This document shows positions 28,376 to 37,733 of a stretch of DNA of 64,000 nucleotides, one piece after another (position 1 is the stretch's first letter; every line of letters begins with the position of its first letter). The translations under genes and the position numbers were made by a program. The stretch is from Lysinibacillus odysseyi 34hs-1 = NBRC 100172 (GTDB taxonomy: Bacteria > Bacillota > Bacilli > Bacillales_A > Planococcaceae). A model generated the notes under the pieces. It worked only from the letters and a program-made list of their open reading frames with translations. It was not told the origin of the DNA and did no database searches. Location: contig NZ_BCVX01000014.1 in NCBI RefSeq assembly GCF_001591965.1, positions 1-64,000 of the forward strand, written 5' to 3'.

Positions 28376-29692
28376 TTATTCAATGTCAAGTGTATAAGTT
28401 ACACCGGCAATTGTAATCGTTACGTTGTTATCATACTTTTCCTTTAATTCCGCAACAGTCGTTATCGCTCCATTTACACGATGCGCCTCGTCAATGAAGC
28501 GGTCTGCATTTTCAATAACTGCTGGACGATTGATATCCATTGCTGCATCATCGAAATAGTCCCCGCGTTGGAATTCGTCGGAATAACCGCCCGCTCTAAC
28601 GGTAATTGTATCTAAATGGTCAAATAATAGAGCAGCTGCTGGAACAGGGATATTTTCAATCAGATCAACAAATGTTAACCCTTCCTGTGCTTCCCGTAAA
28701 AGTGCTCTGATTTCGGTAAGTTCTAAATCGTCTGAACGGAAGGAAATGCGGATAGTATTATCATCCTCTAACCCAAATGTCGCAATACTAGCTGCTTTTT
28801 CACCATAGACTTCCAATAGATTTTCAATAGCAGTATCCAGTGCTTTTTCAATTTGTACTTGGTCAGGATTTGGTGAAGGAGCAGGTGTACCACCGTTATC
28901 AGGATCAGGGTTTGGTGCTGGCGTACCTCCGTTATCCGGACCTGGATCAGGTGTTGGCGTACCTCCGTTACCCGGTCCTGGATCAGGTGTTGGCGTACCT
29001 CCCGTATCTGGATCAGGATTAGTACCGACGTCTGGGTCCACCCCTGTATCCGGATTATCTCCCTCCCCTTTTTGAGCCGCTTCTTCGGCACGTACAACAA
29101 AGGAGGCAAATTGGCCGCGCTTAACAGGAGCAAATGGGCTGTATGTATATGCCGTTGTCCCTGTTGTAACCCCATTTGCATAAAGTGTTTCAATATAGTC
29201 GATAAAGCCCGCTGCCCCGGCGATATCCTTGAAAGGTGTTTCTTTTGAGCCTTTCAAATCAAAGGCTTCTACAATAATTTTGGCGATTTGTCCACGCGTG
29301 ATAGGAGAATGCTGTCCGTATGAACCGTTCGGAAGCCCCGAAATAATTCCCTTCTCCTTTAATGCGGCAATAGCTCCGTAATATTCATCTGTTTTTTTCA
29401 CATCTGTAAATTCTGGATCTACTACATTTTTAGTATCCAACTCTAAAATGTTCGCCATGATTTTTGCGGCCTGTCCACGGGTTAACGGCTTTGCCCATCT
29501 AAATGTACCGTCAGAATAGCCTTTTATGATGCCGCGATCAGCTAGCTGCTGAATCGCTGCTGCATGGCTGTTTGTACTTTCTACATCCTTAAAAGCGTTT
29601 GCTGCTTCTGAGTTTGTCGGAGCAGCGACAATGATTCCGCTAGCTGCGACAGCTGAGGCGATGGCAATATTAAATACTTTTTGTTGTTTCAT
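28376..29692 (-). CDS. Secreted SLH-domain protein with repeat linker
   Basis: Exported cell-surface protein of 438 aa. Signal peptide 1-33 (cut near EAANA). Three S-layer-homology domains lie at about 34-85, 94-147 and 153-204, with TRG, TRG and KRG motifs. A Pro/Gly/Asp linker (205-268) contains four 12-residue repeats, and a 165-residue C-terminal domain follows that I do not recognise. SLH triplets bind secondary cell-wall polysaccharide, usually pyruvylated. I chose ATG 29692, which has GGAGGG 6 bases ahead and opens a normal signal peptide; the open frame extends 19 codons further upstream. A TATACT box at 29734-29739 may be its -10. Confidence 0.9.
   Translation of the reverse strand: MKQQKVFNIAIASAVAASGIIVAAPTNSEAANAFKDVESTNSHAAAIQQLADRGIIKGYSDGTFRWAKPLTRGQAAKIMANILELDTKNVVDPEFTDVKKTDEYYGAIAALKEKGIISGLPNGSYGQHSPITRGQIAKIIVEAFDLKGSKETPFKDIAGAAGFIDYIETLYANGVTTGTTAYTYSPFAPVKRGQFASFVVRAEEAAQKGEGDNPDTGVDPDVGTNPDPDTGGTPTPDPGPGNGGTPTPDPGPDNGGTPAPNPDPDNGGTPAPSPNPDQVQIEKALDTAIENLLEVYGEKAASIATFGLEDDNTIRISFRSDDLELTEIRALLREAQEGLTFVDLIENIPVPAAALLFDHLDTITVRAGGYSDEFQRGDYFDDAAMDINRPAVIENADRFIDEAHRVNGAITTVAELKEKYDNNVTITIAGVTYTLDIE
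28859..29002 (-). repeat. Four tandem 36-bp repeats encoding the SLH-protein linker
   Basis: Four direct in-frame units of 36 bp, each coding 12 residues of the form GGTPxPxPxPxN. The two units nearest the SLH domains (28931-29002) are almost identical at DNA level; the other two have diverged. Such repeats expand and contract by slippage, so linker length may vary among strains. Confidence 0.9.
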
Positions 29693-29925
29693 ATTGTTCC
29701 CTCCATTTTTAGAAAATCTTGAATACACGCTTGAGTATAGCATTATCATCCGGGAAAGTTTAGCGTATTTTTGTTAAGAAAATATTACAAACATTACATT
29801 ATGCCCAATAAATCGAATTTTATTATTTTGTTCTTATAGGACAAATAGACTGTATTACCTATGTTTACAGCGTACATAATTGTAAACTGATGAATTTCAC
29901 CTAACTTTTCTTTTCGATAAATAAG

Positions 29926-29956
29926 AAAAACGAGCCCATTTTTCATGAGCTCGTTT
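29926..29956 (-). terminator. Intrinsic terminator after ymdB
   Basis: Stem of 9 bp or more (AAACGAGC with GCTCGTTT plus inner pairs) around a GAAAA loop. CGTTTTTCTTATTT follows on the minus strand. Confidence 0.88.
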
Positions 29957-29963
29957 TCGTGTT

Positions 29964-30761
29964 TTATCCTTTAAACGGATAATCATCATTGATATAAATT
30001 CTTTCCTGCCGCAGAGATTTCCCTGTTTTATCATCTATTTCGACAAAAAAACCACTTAGGACCTCTCGCCCTTTTTTCGGCACCTCAAAGCGCGAAGGCA
30101 TGTTTGTTTGAAACTTATAGATAACACTTTCCTTTGTCATACCAAGTATTTCATCATATGGGCCGGTCATCCCAACATCGGTAATATAGGCGGTTCCGCC
30201 AGGGTAGATACGGGCATCAGCCGTCTGTACGTGAGTATGCGTTCCGACTACAACGGATGCTTTCCCGTCTAAATGCCAGCCAAGCGCAATTTTTTCACTT
30301 GTTGCTTCGGCATGAAAATCGACAAATACAAGAGGTGATGTTTTCTTCGCCTCTGCCACCAATTCATCCGCCATAGCAAACGGATCTTCATGCGGCGGCA
30401 AAAATACTCGGCCATGAAGATTAATAACGCTCAATGTTACACCATTCTTCTCGATCTGTACCATTCCTTTACCCGGTGCCTCCGTTGAAAAGTTTGCCGG
30501 CCGAATCAGATAGTCCGCATCATCAATGAATTCAAAAATATCTTTGTTATCCCATGTATGATTTCCCATTGTAATGACATCAACACCGATTTGCAGCAGC
30601 TCATTATAAATATTACGTGTAATTCCACGGCCCGCTGCTGCGTTTTCACCATTTGCGATGACCACATCTACTGCATACTTCTTTTTTAGGCGCGGCAAAT
30701 ACTTTGCTACTGCATCACGGCCAATCGAGCCGACAATATCGCCAATAAATAATACTTTCAT
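29964..30761 (-). CDS. ymdB: YmdB-type phosphodiesterase
   Basis: Cytoplasmic metallophosphoesterase that hydrolyses 2',3'-cyclic nucleotides. In B. subtilis it controls biofilm gene expression, apparently through RNase Y-dependent mRNA decay. Metal-site motifs: GDIVG with Asp8, NGEN (37-40), GNHTWDN (66-72), DFHAEATSEK and GTHTHVQTAD. I start it at ATG 30761 (265 aa, normal length); an in-frame extension of 8 codons has no ribosome site. In B. subtilis it directly follows rny. Here it is isolated, with its own promoter and with terminators on both sides. Confidence 0.95.
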   Translation of the reverse strand: MKVLFIGDIVGSIGRDAVAKYLPRLKKKYAVDVVIANGENAAAGRGITRNIYNELLQIGVDVITMGNHTWDNKDIFEFIDDADYLIRPANFSTEAPGKGMVQIEKNGVTLSVINLHGRVFLPPHEDPFAMADELVAEAKKTSPLVFVDFHAEATSEKIALGWHLDGKASVVVGTHTHVQTADARIYPGGTAYITDVGMTGPYDEILGMTKESVIYKFQTNMPSRFEVPKKGREVLSGFFVEIDDKTGKSLRQERIYINDDYPFKG

Positions 30762-30794
30762 TTTTCCGACCACACTTTCTCTCAAATACCCTTT

Positions 30795-30824
30795 ATTTTA
30801 GCACTGTCTTGATTTAGAAGGCAA
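30795..30824 (-). promoter_or_regulatory. Candidate promoter of ymdB
   Basis: TTGCCT and TAAAAT on the minus strand are 18 bases apart, about 34 bases before the ymdB ATG and after the galE terminator. It gives ymdB a transcript independent of rny. Confidence 0.5.
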
Positions 30825-30853
30825 ATATAGCAGGGACGAAAAGAAAAACAAGC

Positions 30854-30883
30854 CATCTGGTATCTTTCACATGATACCAAATG
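30854..30883 (-). terminator. Intrinsic terminator closing island A after galE
   Basis: An 11-bp stem with one G-U pair and an 8-base loop, followed by GCTTGTTTTTCTTTTC on the minus strand. It separates the polysaccharide operon from ymdB. Confidence 0.9.
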
Positions 30884-30908
30884 ACCTCTTAATATCTTTC
30901 TACTTTAT

Positions 30909-31907
30909 TCATCCATCCTGCTTTTCAAAATTCCATGCATCCCTGCACATATCTTCAATCGTACGCCTTGCCCTCCACTGTAGTTCACTTTCCGCTTTAC
31001 CTACATCAGCATAAATGGAAGGGTTATCGCCAGATCTCCGGTTCACAATTTGATAAGGCACTTTTATTTCGTTTACTTGTTCGAACGCATTGACAAGCTG
31101 TAAAACACTTGTCCCGCTGCCTGTTCCTAAATTATAAATATGATAACCCGGCGTTAGATGCTCCAAAGCTGCAACATGTCCTTCTGCAACATCCATGACG
31201 TGAATATAATCTCTGATTCCCGTTCCATCAACTGTCGGATAATCTCCTCCGAATATATGTAAGACAGGTAAATCTCCTTTCGCGACCTTTGTTATATAGG
31301 GCATTAAATTGTTTGGCACGCTAGCAGGCACCTCGCCTATCAGTCCGCTTTCATGTGCGCCGACCGGGTTAAAATAGCGGAGGATGGTGACGTTAAATCC
31401 GGGATTGGCAGCTGCCACATCCATTAAAATCCGTTCACACATTGCTTTTGTTTGACCATACGGATTGGAAGCGGGTAATAGCGGTGCGTTTTCTTTCAGA
31501 GGACTATTCCCATCTCCATAGACTGTAGCGGATGAACTGAAGATGAACCGCTCTATTTGATAGAGGAGACAGCATCTTAATAAATTGAATGTACCTTGTA
31601 CGTTATTAACGTAATACTCCAATGGATTAGTAATCGATTCCCCAACAGCTTTGTAACCCGCAAAATGAAAGACGCTATGAAACCGATAGGCGTGAAAAAG
31701 TTTTGTTAACGCCTGTTCGTCACGTAAATCGATTGGAAAAAACAATACACTTTTACAAGTAATTTTTTTTAGCCTTTCAATCGTTCTGGGCGAACTGTTT
31801 GCCAAATTATCGATAATTACCAGTTGTGCTTCCGGATATCGCTCGTATAAAGAAATATAAGTATGTGAACCGATAAAACCAATCCCACCTGTAATTAGAA
31901 TATTCAA
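30909..31907 (-). CDS. galE: UDP-glucose 4-epimerase
   Basis: Extended SDR enzyme of 332 aa that interconverts UDP-glucose and UDP-galactose, possibly also the N-acetyl forms. NAD motif GGIGFIG (7-13), SSSATVYGDG with its catalytic Ser, and YGQTK (Tyr150, Lys154) are intact. AAGGAG precedes the ATG. It is the last gene of island A and probably feeds galactose to the polymer. The GalE fold also covers other 4-epimerases, so substrate breadth is uncertain. Confidence 0.9.
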   Translation of the reverse strand: MNILITGGIGFIGSHTYISLYERYPEAQLVIIDNLANSSPRTIERLKKITCKSVLFFPIDLRDEQALTKLFHAYRFHSVFHFAGYKAVGESITNPLEYYVNNVQGTFNLLRCCLLYQIERFIFSSSATVYGDGNSPLKENAPLLPASNPYGQTKAMCERILMDVAAANPGFNVTILRYFNPVGAHESGLIGEVPASVPNNLMPYITKVAKGDLPVLHIFGGDYPTVDGTGIRDYIHVMDVAEGHVAALEHLTPGYHIYNLGTGSGTSVLQLVNAFEQVNEIKVPYQIVNRRSGDNPSIYADVGKAESELQWRARRTIEDMCRDAWNFEKQDG

Positions 31908-32047
31908 CTTTTCTCTCCTTGCTAACTAGATTACTTTTAGGGAGAAAACATTCAACACTAAATAAGTCTCTTGACGACCGGAAGCCTATTCTCCGATTAA
32001 CGTCTACTCCAGTATTATTTATACAATGTAACATTGGGCACCAGATA

Positions 32048-32773
32048 TTAATGCCCCGCCCCATAGTAACCATAATAGCGTTTATGGTCGCGTGGCATTT
32101 TACAGTTATTTAAGACAACGCCTATCATATTTGCCTGTGAAGTAGCCAAAATTGACTTTGCTTTTATAATAAGTTCCTTTGTTATAACACCTGCATTCGC
32201 AACTAATAATGTACCATCACATTTATTGGCCAACACTTGGGCATCTGTAACCGGAAGAACCGGGGGGGCGTCAATAATAATGATGTCATATAAATTTTTC
32301 AGCTCATCCAGTAAGGCATCCATCGTTTTTGAAGAGAGCAGCTCAGCTGGATTAGAAGGTATGGGGCCGCTAGGAAGAATGGCTAATCCTGACACTGAAG
32401 TTTCTTGGATAGACTCGTAGAACGCCCGCTTTCTTACAAGTACATTGGACAGACCTACCGTATTAAACAGACCGAAAGCATAATGCAATGTCGGTTTACG
32501 AAGATCAGCATCTATTATTAAAACGCGTTTGCCTTCTTGGGCAAATACAACACCAAGGTTTGCTGTTGTTGTCGATTTGCCCTCTCCGGGTATAGTGGAG
32601 GTGACCAAAATGGTTTTTACTTCGCAGTCAGGCATGGCAAAGGTGATATTCGTCCGTATTGTCCGAAACTGCTCCGAAATAATAGAGCTGCCATCCAATA
32701 AGGTGATAAGTTTCCGTCCTGCTTTAAGTAATTTTATTTGCTTTTTCCTATCTCTATTTTTCCGGCCAAACAT
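32048..32773 (-). CDS. cpsD: CpsD/YwqD-type bacterial tyrosine kinase
   Basis: Cytoplasmic BY-kinase of 241 aa that works with the membrane activator CpsC. Walker A IPGEGKST (61-68), Walker A' VLIIDADLRKP (84-94) and Walker B IIIIDAPP (164-171) are present. The C-terminal Tyr cluster (Tyr233, 234, 236, 237) is the expected autophosphorylation site. Phosphorylation cycles in such kinases tune polymer length and output. The gene lies 20 bases after cpsC and is followed by galE. The cognate phosphatase is about 20 kb upstream in the same island. Confidence 0.95.
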   Translation of the reverse strand: MFGRKNRDRKKQIKLLKAGRKLITLLDGSSIISEQFRTIRTNITFAMPDCEVKTILVTSTIPGEGKSTTTANLGVVFAQEGKRVLIIDADLRKPTLHYAFGLFNTVGLSNVLVRKRAFYESIQETSVSGLAILPSGPIPSNPAELLSSKTMDALLDELKNLYDIIIIDAPPVLPVTDAQVLANKCDGTLLVANAGVITKELIIKAKSILATSQANMIGVVLNNCKMPRDHKRYYGYYGAGH

Positions 32774-32793
32774 TTGTATTCCCCCCGGCCTTA

Positions 32794-33498
32794 TTAGGTT
32801 TTATGAAAAGACTTCTTCTCTTTTTCAAAAGGAATCGAACTGACCATACCTAATACCGGTAATTGTAAAATGTTCTCTATATCCTTTTCTGTTTTGATAG
32901 TCACATCAAATACTTCACGTAAAAATGCAACTCCGATACCTGCCATTGCACCGATTATGAACGCCGCTGCAATATTCAGTGTGATATTAGGCTCTACAGG
33001 ATTGGGAGACTGATCTATTTTTGCAGCTGAAAGGATATTGATATTATTAACGCTCATTAGATTAGGGATCTCCGTTTGGAAAACCTCAGCGATTGTATTA
33101 GCAATATTGACAGCTTGTTGCAGTTCATCAGCTCTCACCGAAATATTCACAACCTTCGAATCACTTTCATTTGATACTGTTATTTGATTCATTAATTCTT
33201 CTTCGCTTATTTGTAAGCTGAGCTTCTCTATTACCTTGTTTAATATAACAGGGCTCTTAATAATGACATTATACGTACTGATTAATTGCAGGTCAGTCTC
33301 CATTTGGGCCCAAATATTCTCCTCAGATATATTTTTCTGATTGACAAGCAATTGTGTCTGGGCTTCATATACAGGGGAGATAAGGTAAAAGCTGAGATAG
33401 GCAGTTATCCCTGCGGAGCAAATAGCGAATCCTATAATTAACAACATTTTCTTTTTGATCAGCTTTACTAGCTCCTGTAAACTTATCGTCTCACTCAA
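32794..33498 (-). CDS. cpsC: CpsC/YwqC-type chain-length regulator and kinase activator
   Basis: Wzz-family membrane protein of 234 aa with membrane segments near 20-40 and 170-195, the Wzz N-terminal pattern (LQELVKLIKKK, SPVYEAQTQLLV) and a short cytoplasmic tail that would activate CpsD. The start is TTG 33498, with GGGGGGAG just ahead. The 207-base gap upstream may contain a promoter, but I see no strong one. Position near the 3' end of the polysaccharide genes is unusual, since these genes normally head such operons. Confidence 0.9.
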   Translation of the reverse strand: MSETISLQELVKLIKKKMLLIIGFAICSAGITAYLSFYLISPVYEAQTQLLVNQKNISEENIWAQMETDLQLISTYNVIIKSPVILNKVIEKLSLQISEEELMNQITVSNESDSKVVNISVRADELQQAVNIANTIAEVFQTEIPNLMSVNNINILSAAKIDQSPNPVEPNITLNIAAAFIIGAMAGIGVAFLREVFDVTIKTEKDIENILQLPVLGMVSSIPFEKEKKSFHKT

Positions 33499-33705
33499 TC
33501 GTCTCCCCCCTTCTTATTTCGCCCTATATTTTTACTCTCTTGTTCAGTAGAATATTTGTCATACTACCATATGAATAACTGCCTTTATTTATCCCTGTTC
33601 CATCACACTTTTGTTAGCGGTATTAGACACATACACACTTTTATTTACAATATGCTAGAAAAGGCGTAACATGCAGATGCTCTTGTATATCCCCGCTGCT
33701 TTTTA

Positions 33706-34923
33706 TTAGTTGTTCACTAATGATTCCTCCACAATGACTTTGATCCAGTTCTCCATATTATCCATTTTTTCTAGCATTTCATCTATCGAAGAATAGGTCA
33801 GGACCATGGAGCCCAATTTCTTATCCGATCCAGTAAATGCCTGAATTTTATCACCTGGTTTCACAAACAATTCATATTCGACAACATTCCTTTTCATAAA
33901 CTCTTCATTCATTTCAAGCCCTTTGAATATTCCGCTTTTTTGGCTATTAATTGTGTAGCAGGACCAATAGCCTTGCGACTGAGCCATAGATACATCCCGG
34001 CAGTCTTCGCCTATAGCCGCTTTGATACTATATTCTATTAAATCGAAACCTGTTGCATAATTTGTTATACGGGGTATTAGATTGCCTCCGTTCCTTGCAC
34101 CCATCTCGATAAAATATACATTCTCCTCTTGGTCTATTCTTATATCAAAATTATAAGCGCCTGTTCTCATTTGAAGCAGGTTTAGAAGCCGTTGAATCTC
34201 ATCATGGATCTTGTTTTGAAGATGTGCGGGTAATATGCTGGGCCAGCTTCCTCCTAATGGGACAAAGGGATTTAGGGGTGTATTGGAAAGATGATTATTG
34301 GAAAAGTACCGGAATACAAGCTCACCATCTACTGAAAAGCCGTCTCCACCAACTTGATAGCCTTGTTTTTCGATATATTCTTCTATTAAGAACCGTTTCA
34401 CTTTTGAGTGCTGCAAAGCATATTCAATTTTCTGTGGGAGAAATTCCACAGAATCAATCTTCGAAATACCTCTACTTCCTGAAGAATCAACCGGTTTAAT
34501 CATGACAGGCATTTTAAAAAGATGAAATTCTGCTTGCGCTTTTTCTATAGAAGTATAGCTTTTTGCTTTAGGGACCTGAAAATGATGCTTCTTTAAAAAT
34601 GCCCGGAATAAATCCTTTCGATTAATAATCTCAATTGATTGATAAGGATGAGAAGGCAGCCCCATTCGTTCAGCAACATAAGCTACAGTCGTAGCAGCTT
34701 CATCTGCTGCGAAACAAATAATGCCGTCAATTTCCAGTGTTTTTGCCAAAGCTAGAACAGCTTCCTTGTCCATATAGCTGACGTTATGATATTCATCCGC
34801 GAATTGATGGCCTGGATTATGCTCAAAAAAATCGCAGGTAATAACATAACAGCCCATTTCTTTCGCCTTTTTAATAAATGGAACATGATATGAATCCCCG
34901 CTTAAGACAAGTAATTTTTTCAT
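33706..34923 (-). CDS. ATP-grasp ligase, tandem copy 2
   Basis: A 405-aa ATP-grasp enzyme of the PurK/CarB-like class, which activates a carboxylate as acyl-phosphate and joins it to an amine. The N-terminal pre-ATP-grasp Rossmann part is at about 1-110. The nucleotide loop KPVDSSGSRGISK is followed by EEYIEKQGYQVGGDGFSV. Metal-binding FIEMGARNGG lies near the end of the catalytic core, and a C-terminal domain of about 100 residues follows. By eye about half its residues match the gene just upstream, so the two are products of a tandem duplication. No family member of known substrate is recognisable. Confidence 0.85.
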   Translation of the reverse strand: MKKLLVLSGDSYHVPFIKKAKEMGCYVITCDFFEHNPGHQFADEYHNVSYMDKEAVLALAKTLEIDGIICFAADEAATTVAYVAERMGLPSHPYQSIEIINRKDLFRAFLKKHHFQVPKAKSYTSIEKAQAEFHLFKMPVMIKPVDSSGSRGISKIDSVEFLPQKIEYALQHSKVKRFLIEEYIEKQGYQVGGDGFSVDGELVFRYFSNNHLSNTPLNPFVPLGGSWPSILPAHLQNKIHDEIQRLLNLLQMRTGAYNFDIRIDQEENVYFIEMGARNGGNLIPRITNYATGFDLIEYSIKAAIGEDCRDVSMAQSQGYWSCYTINSQKSGIFKGLEMNEEFMKRNVVEYELFVKPGDKIQAFTGSDKKLGSMVLTYSSIDEMLEKMDNMENWIKVIVEESLVNN

Positions 34924-34958
34924 TTTTGAACTCCTTTATAAAAGTCCTGTGTTTTTTA

Positions 34959-36173
34959 CTAGCATCTTATATTGATATCTTCTACAAAAGCCTGTATATG
35001 CTCGTGCAGCCTTTTAGTTTTCTCCTTCATTTCACATATGGAGGAAAATCTTAATACCATCAGACCCAAATAGACATGTCCATCTAAGGATGGTGAAACT
35101 CTTTCACCAAGGTTTACAGTCAAATAAGAAGTGACAACATTGTTTTTTAATTCCTCCGCAATCTTAATTTCCTTAAATATACCTTTCCTCTCACTGTGCA
35201 AGACATAACTTGCCCAATATCCTTGGGGCCTTGCCATCATTAGGCTACTGCAATTTTCTCCTAAAGCGGCCTTAATCGTATATTCAATTAAATCTACCCC
35301 TGTTACACATTGAATAAGGTCAGGATTCCAGTCCCCGCCATTGCGCGCCGCCATTTCTATTAAGTAGACATTTTCCTGCTGATCTACTCTTATATCAAAG
35401 TTGTAGGCGCCTGTTTTCATTTCCAATAATCCGAGAAGTCTCTGTATTTCTTCATGTACGCTGTTTTGAATACGCTCGGGCATGATTGAGGGCCATGTAG
35501 CTGTAATAGAAACAAAGGGATTAGCGCAATTCACTGAAAAATATTCGTTCGAAAAACTCCGGAACACTAATTTCCCGTTCACCGAAAAGCCGTCCCCACC
35601 GATATGAGGACCGTAATTTTCAATATATTCCTCGATGATAAAACGTTTAGTTTTTGAAAACCGTAAAGCAATTCCCGCCTTTTCTTCGAGAAGATATATG
35701 GAATCGATTTTTGAAATCCCTTTACTTCCCGATGAATCAACCGGTTTGATCATTACAGGCAAAGTAAAGCGATGAAAATCAGCCTTGGCCTGATCAACGG
35801 AGCTGTATGCTTTTGCTTTTGGAATATGAAAATCATGAGCCTGTTGAAATTTCCGAAACAGCTCTTTGTTTGTGATAGTTTCCACAGACTTGTACGGGTG
35901 AGACGGTAAACCTAGCTTTTCAGCCACATAGGCTGCTGTTAGCACACCCGAATCGGCAGCATAACTGACAATGCCGTCAATCTGCAAAGACTTTGCTACA
36001 TGCAATACAGCCTCTTTATCTGTTGTGCAAATATTATAGTATTCATGGGCATATTTCTTTCCCGGCGCCTCTTCCAACGTATCGCAGATGATAATATAGC
36101 AGCCCATGTCCCTAGCCTTTTTAATAGCAGAAATTTGGGATTGGGCTCCTCCAAGCATAAGTAGTTTTTTCAA
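34959..36173 (-). CDS. ATP-grasp ligase, tandem copy 1
   Basis: Paralogue of the preceding entry, 404 aa, with the same order of parts: KPVDSSGSKGISK loop, EEYIENYGPHIGGDGFSV and LIEMAARNGG. The two copies differ around the active-site rim (for instance NGGDWNPDLIQC here against NGGNLIPRITNY there), which suggests different substrates. It lies 33 bases after the flippase gene and 35 before the second copy. In this setting it could amidate a uronate or acylate an amino sugar with an amino acid; that is inference. Confidence 0.85.
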   Translation of the reverse strand: MKKLLMLGGAQSQISAIKKARDMGCYIIICDTLEEAPGKKYAHEYYNICTTDKEAVLHVAKSLQIDGIVSYAADSGVLTAAYVAEKLGLPSHPYKSVETITNKELFRKFQQAHDFHIPKAKAYSSVDQAKADFHRFTLPVMIKPVDSSGSKGISKIDSIYLLEEKAGIALRFSKTKRFIIEEYIENYGPHIGGDGFSVNGKLVFRSFSNEYFSVNCANPFVSITATWPSIMPERIQNSVHEEIQRLLGLLEMKTGAYNFDIRVDQQENVYLIEMAARNGGDWNPDLIQCVTGVDLIEYTIKAALGENCSSLMMARPQGYWASYVLHSERKGIFKEIKIAEELKNNVVTSYLTVNLGERVSPSLDGHVYLGLMVLRFSSICEMKEKTKRLHEHIQAFVEDINIRC

Positions 36174-36206
36174 ACGATTACACCTCTTTATCTCTCATGA
36201 ACCTCT

Positions 36207-37673
36207 TCATTCTATAGTCAGTCTCCCTTCACTCTTTATCATATGTTTCATAGTGAGGAGCAGATAAGTGAAGGATTCTACTTTTAATACGATGGCCAGC
36301 CCTATATATAGCGCAGCACCTATAATTATTTGCAGGAAAATGGTCAGCATATCCGGCAATCCGGCCAAATGGATACTATAGACTATCGTTCCTACGCTTA
36401 ATGCTAAAAACAACGAAGGCAGCACATCCCTTATTTGAGCAACCAAGCTATAATCCAGCAGTGCCTTCATCGGCCAGGCATCTACTATCGTTGTGAGAAT
36501 GCGGTTTATTAATACGCCAACTGCCACCCCATAAACACCAAACGGCAAACTACTAACCAAAATGATGGTTCCCATAATGAATTTTACAATTTCCAGCTTT
36601 AAAAAAAGATCACTTCTCCCAACAGCTTTAATCACATGTAAATTAGCTGAATCAACCGTCCATAATGCATAGTAACCACAAAAAATTTGAAGAAACACTG
36701 CTGCAGGAAGCCATTTTTCTGTAAACAATAGTCTTATTAACGGCTCTGCTATTACAGCTAACCCCATCATTAATGGAAATAAAATAAAAGAACTGGTAAC
36801 AATGGCTCTTCGTATCATTTCCTTCATTCTTTCTTTATCATCTTGCCGGGAGGCCAAAGCCGGGAACATGACGGATTGAATAGAGCCATTGATATTGGAT
36901 ACTAAAATATTTGGTAATTGGGCGCCCCTGCTGTAATACCCCAGCATCACCGGGCTAAATAACTTGCCAATCACAAAGCTTTGAAGGCTTGTATAAAGAT
37001 TGTAAATTAACGTAGAGGCCACCAGTTTCCAGCCAAACGAATAGAGGATGGATATATGTTTTGTCGAAAAAAGTAATTGAGGTCTCCATTTTACCGAAAA
37101 CCATAGGAGGACCGTTACGAGTAATTGATTTGTCAGCTGTTGAACAACTAATGCCCATATGCCAAATCCTGTACAGGCCAACACCACTCCTGCCAGCCCA
37201 GCAAATACAGCGGCCGCCAAACTGCTTTTAACCAGTTTTTTAAATTGCATGCTCCTCGCTATAACGGCATATTGAATGGAATTACATACACTTATGAATA
37301 CGGTTAAAGATAAGATTCTTAAGATAGCTTTTAACTGAGGAGCTTCAAAATAGAGAGCTGCATATGGAGCTGTAAAAAAAAGAATAATATATAATAGGCA
37401 TGCAACAAGTAGGTTTAAAAAGAAAACGGACGAAAAATCAATGTCTTCTACCTTCTTTTTTTGGATAAGTGACTCACAAAAGCCGCTATCAGCCAGCAAA
37501 GTGGCTATACTGATAAAAACAGCAACGATTGCTATAACACCATAATCCCCAGGCGTAAGAAGACGGGTAAGAATAATCATCACGAGTAATTGAATAGCTT
37601 GCGTTCCTCCTCTTTCAAGGAGCTTCCAAAAAAGAGAATGGATAATAGTCGTTCTAGTTATGTCACCGTTCAC
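36207..37673 (-). CDS. Wzx-type oligosaccharide flippase (MOP superfamily)
   Basis: Polytopic protein of 488 aa with about 14 hydrophobic segments, of the WzxC/MOP polysaccharide class (LTRLLTPGDYGVIAIVAVFI, FGIWALVVQQL, SRGAQLPNILVSN). It moves undecaprenyl-diphosphate-linked repeat units to the outer membrane face for Wzy polymerisation. The start is GTG 37673 behind AGGAG. It follows the polymerase gene by 60 bases. Such flippases are selective for the first sugar, here probably the PglFEC amino sugar. Confidence 0.9.
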   Translation of the reverse strand: MNGDITRTTIIHSLFWKLLERGGTQAIQLLVMIILTRLLTPGDYGVIAIVAVFISIATLLADSGFCESLIQKKKVEDIDFSSVFFLNLLVACLLYIILFFTAPYAALYFEAPQLKAILRILSLTVFISVCNSIQYAVIARSMQFKKLVKSSLAAAVFAGLAGVVLACTGFGIWALVVQQLTNQLLVTVLLWFSVKWRPQLLFSTKHISILYSFGWKLVASTLIYNLYTSLQSFVIGKLFSPVMLGYYSRGAQLPNILVSNINGSIQSVMFPALASRQDDKERMKEMIRRAIVTSSFILFPLMMGLAVIAEPLIRLLFTEKWLPAAVFLQIFCGYYALWTVDSANLHVIKAVGRSDLFLKLEIVKFIMGTIILVSSLPFGVYGVAVGVLINRILTTIVDAWPMKALLDYSLVAQIRDVLPSLFLALSVGTIVYSIHLAGLPDMLTIFLQIIIGAALYIGLAIVLKVESFTYLLLTMKHMIKSEGRLTIE

Positions 37674-37733
37674 TTTTCTCCTGCCTTCTTTCCAAATTAA
37701 AAAGGGATGATTAGCTTTTACTTTTCTATATAG

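Noticed and set aside
28859-29002. 36-bp direct repeats resembling a CRISPR array
   Set aside because: The units are contiguous without spacers and in frame inside the SLH gene; no cas genes occur in the window.
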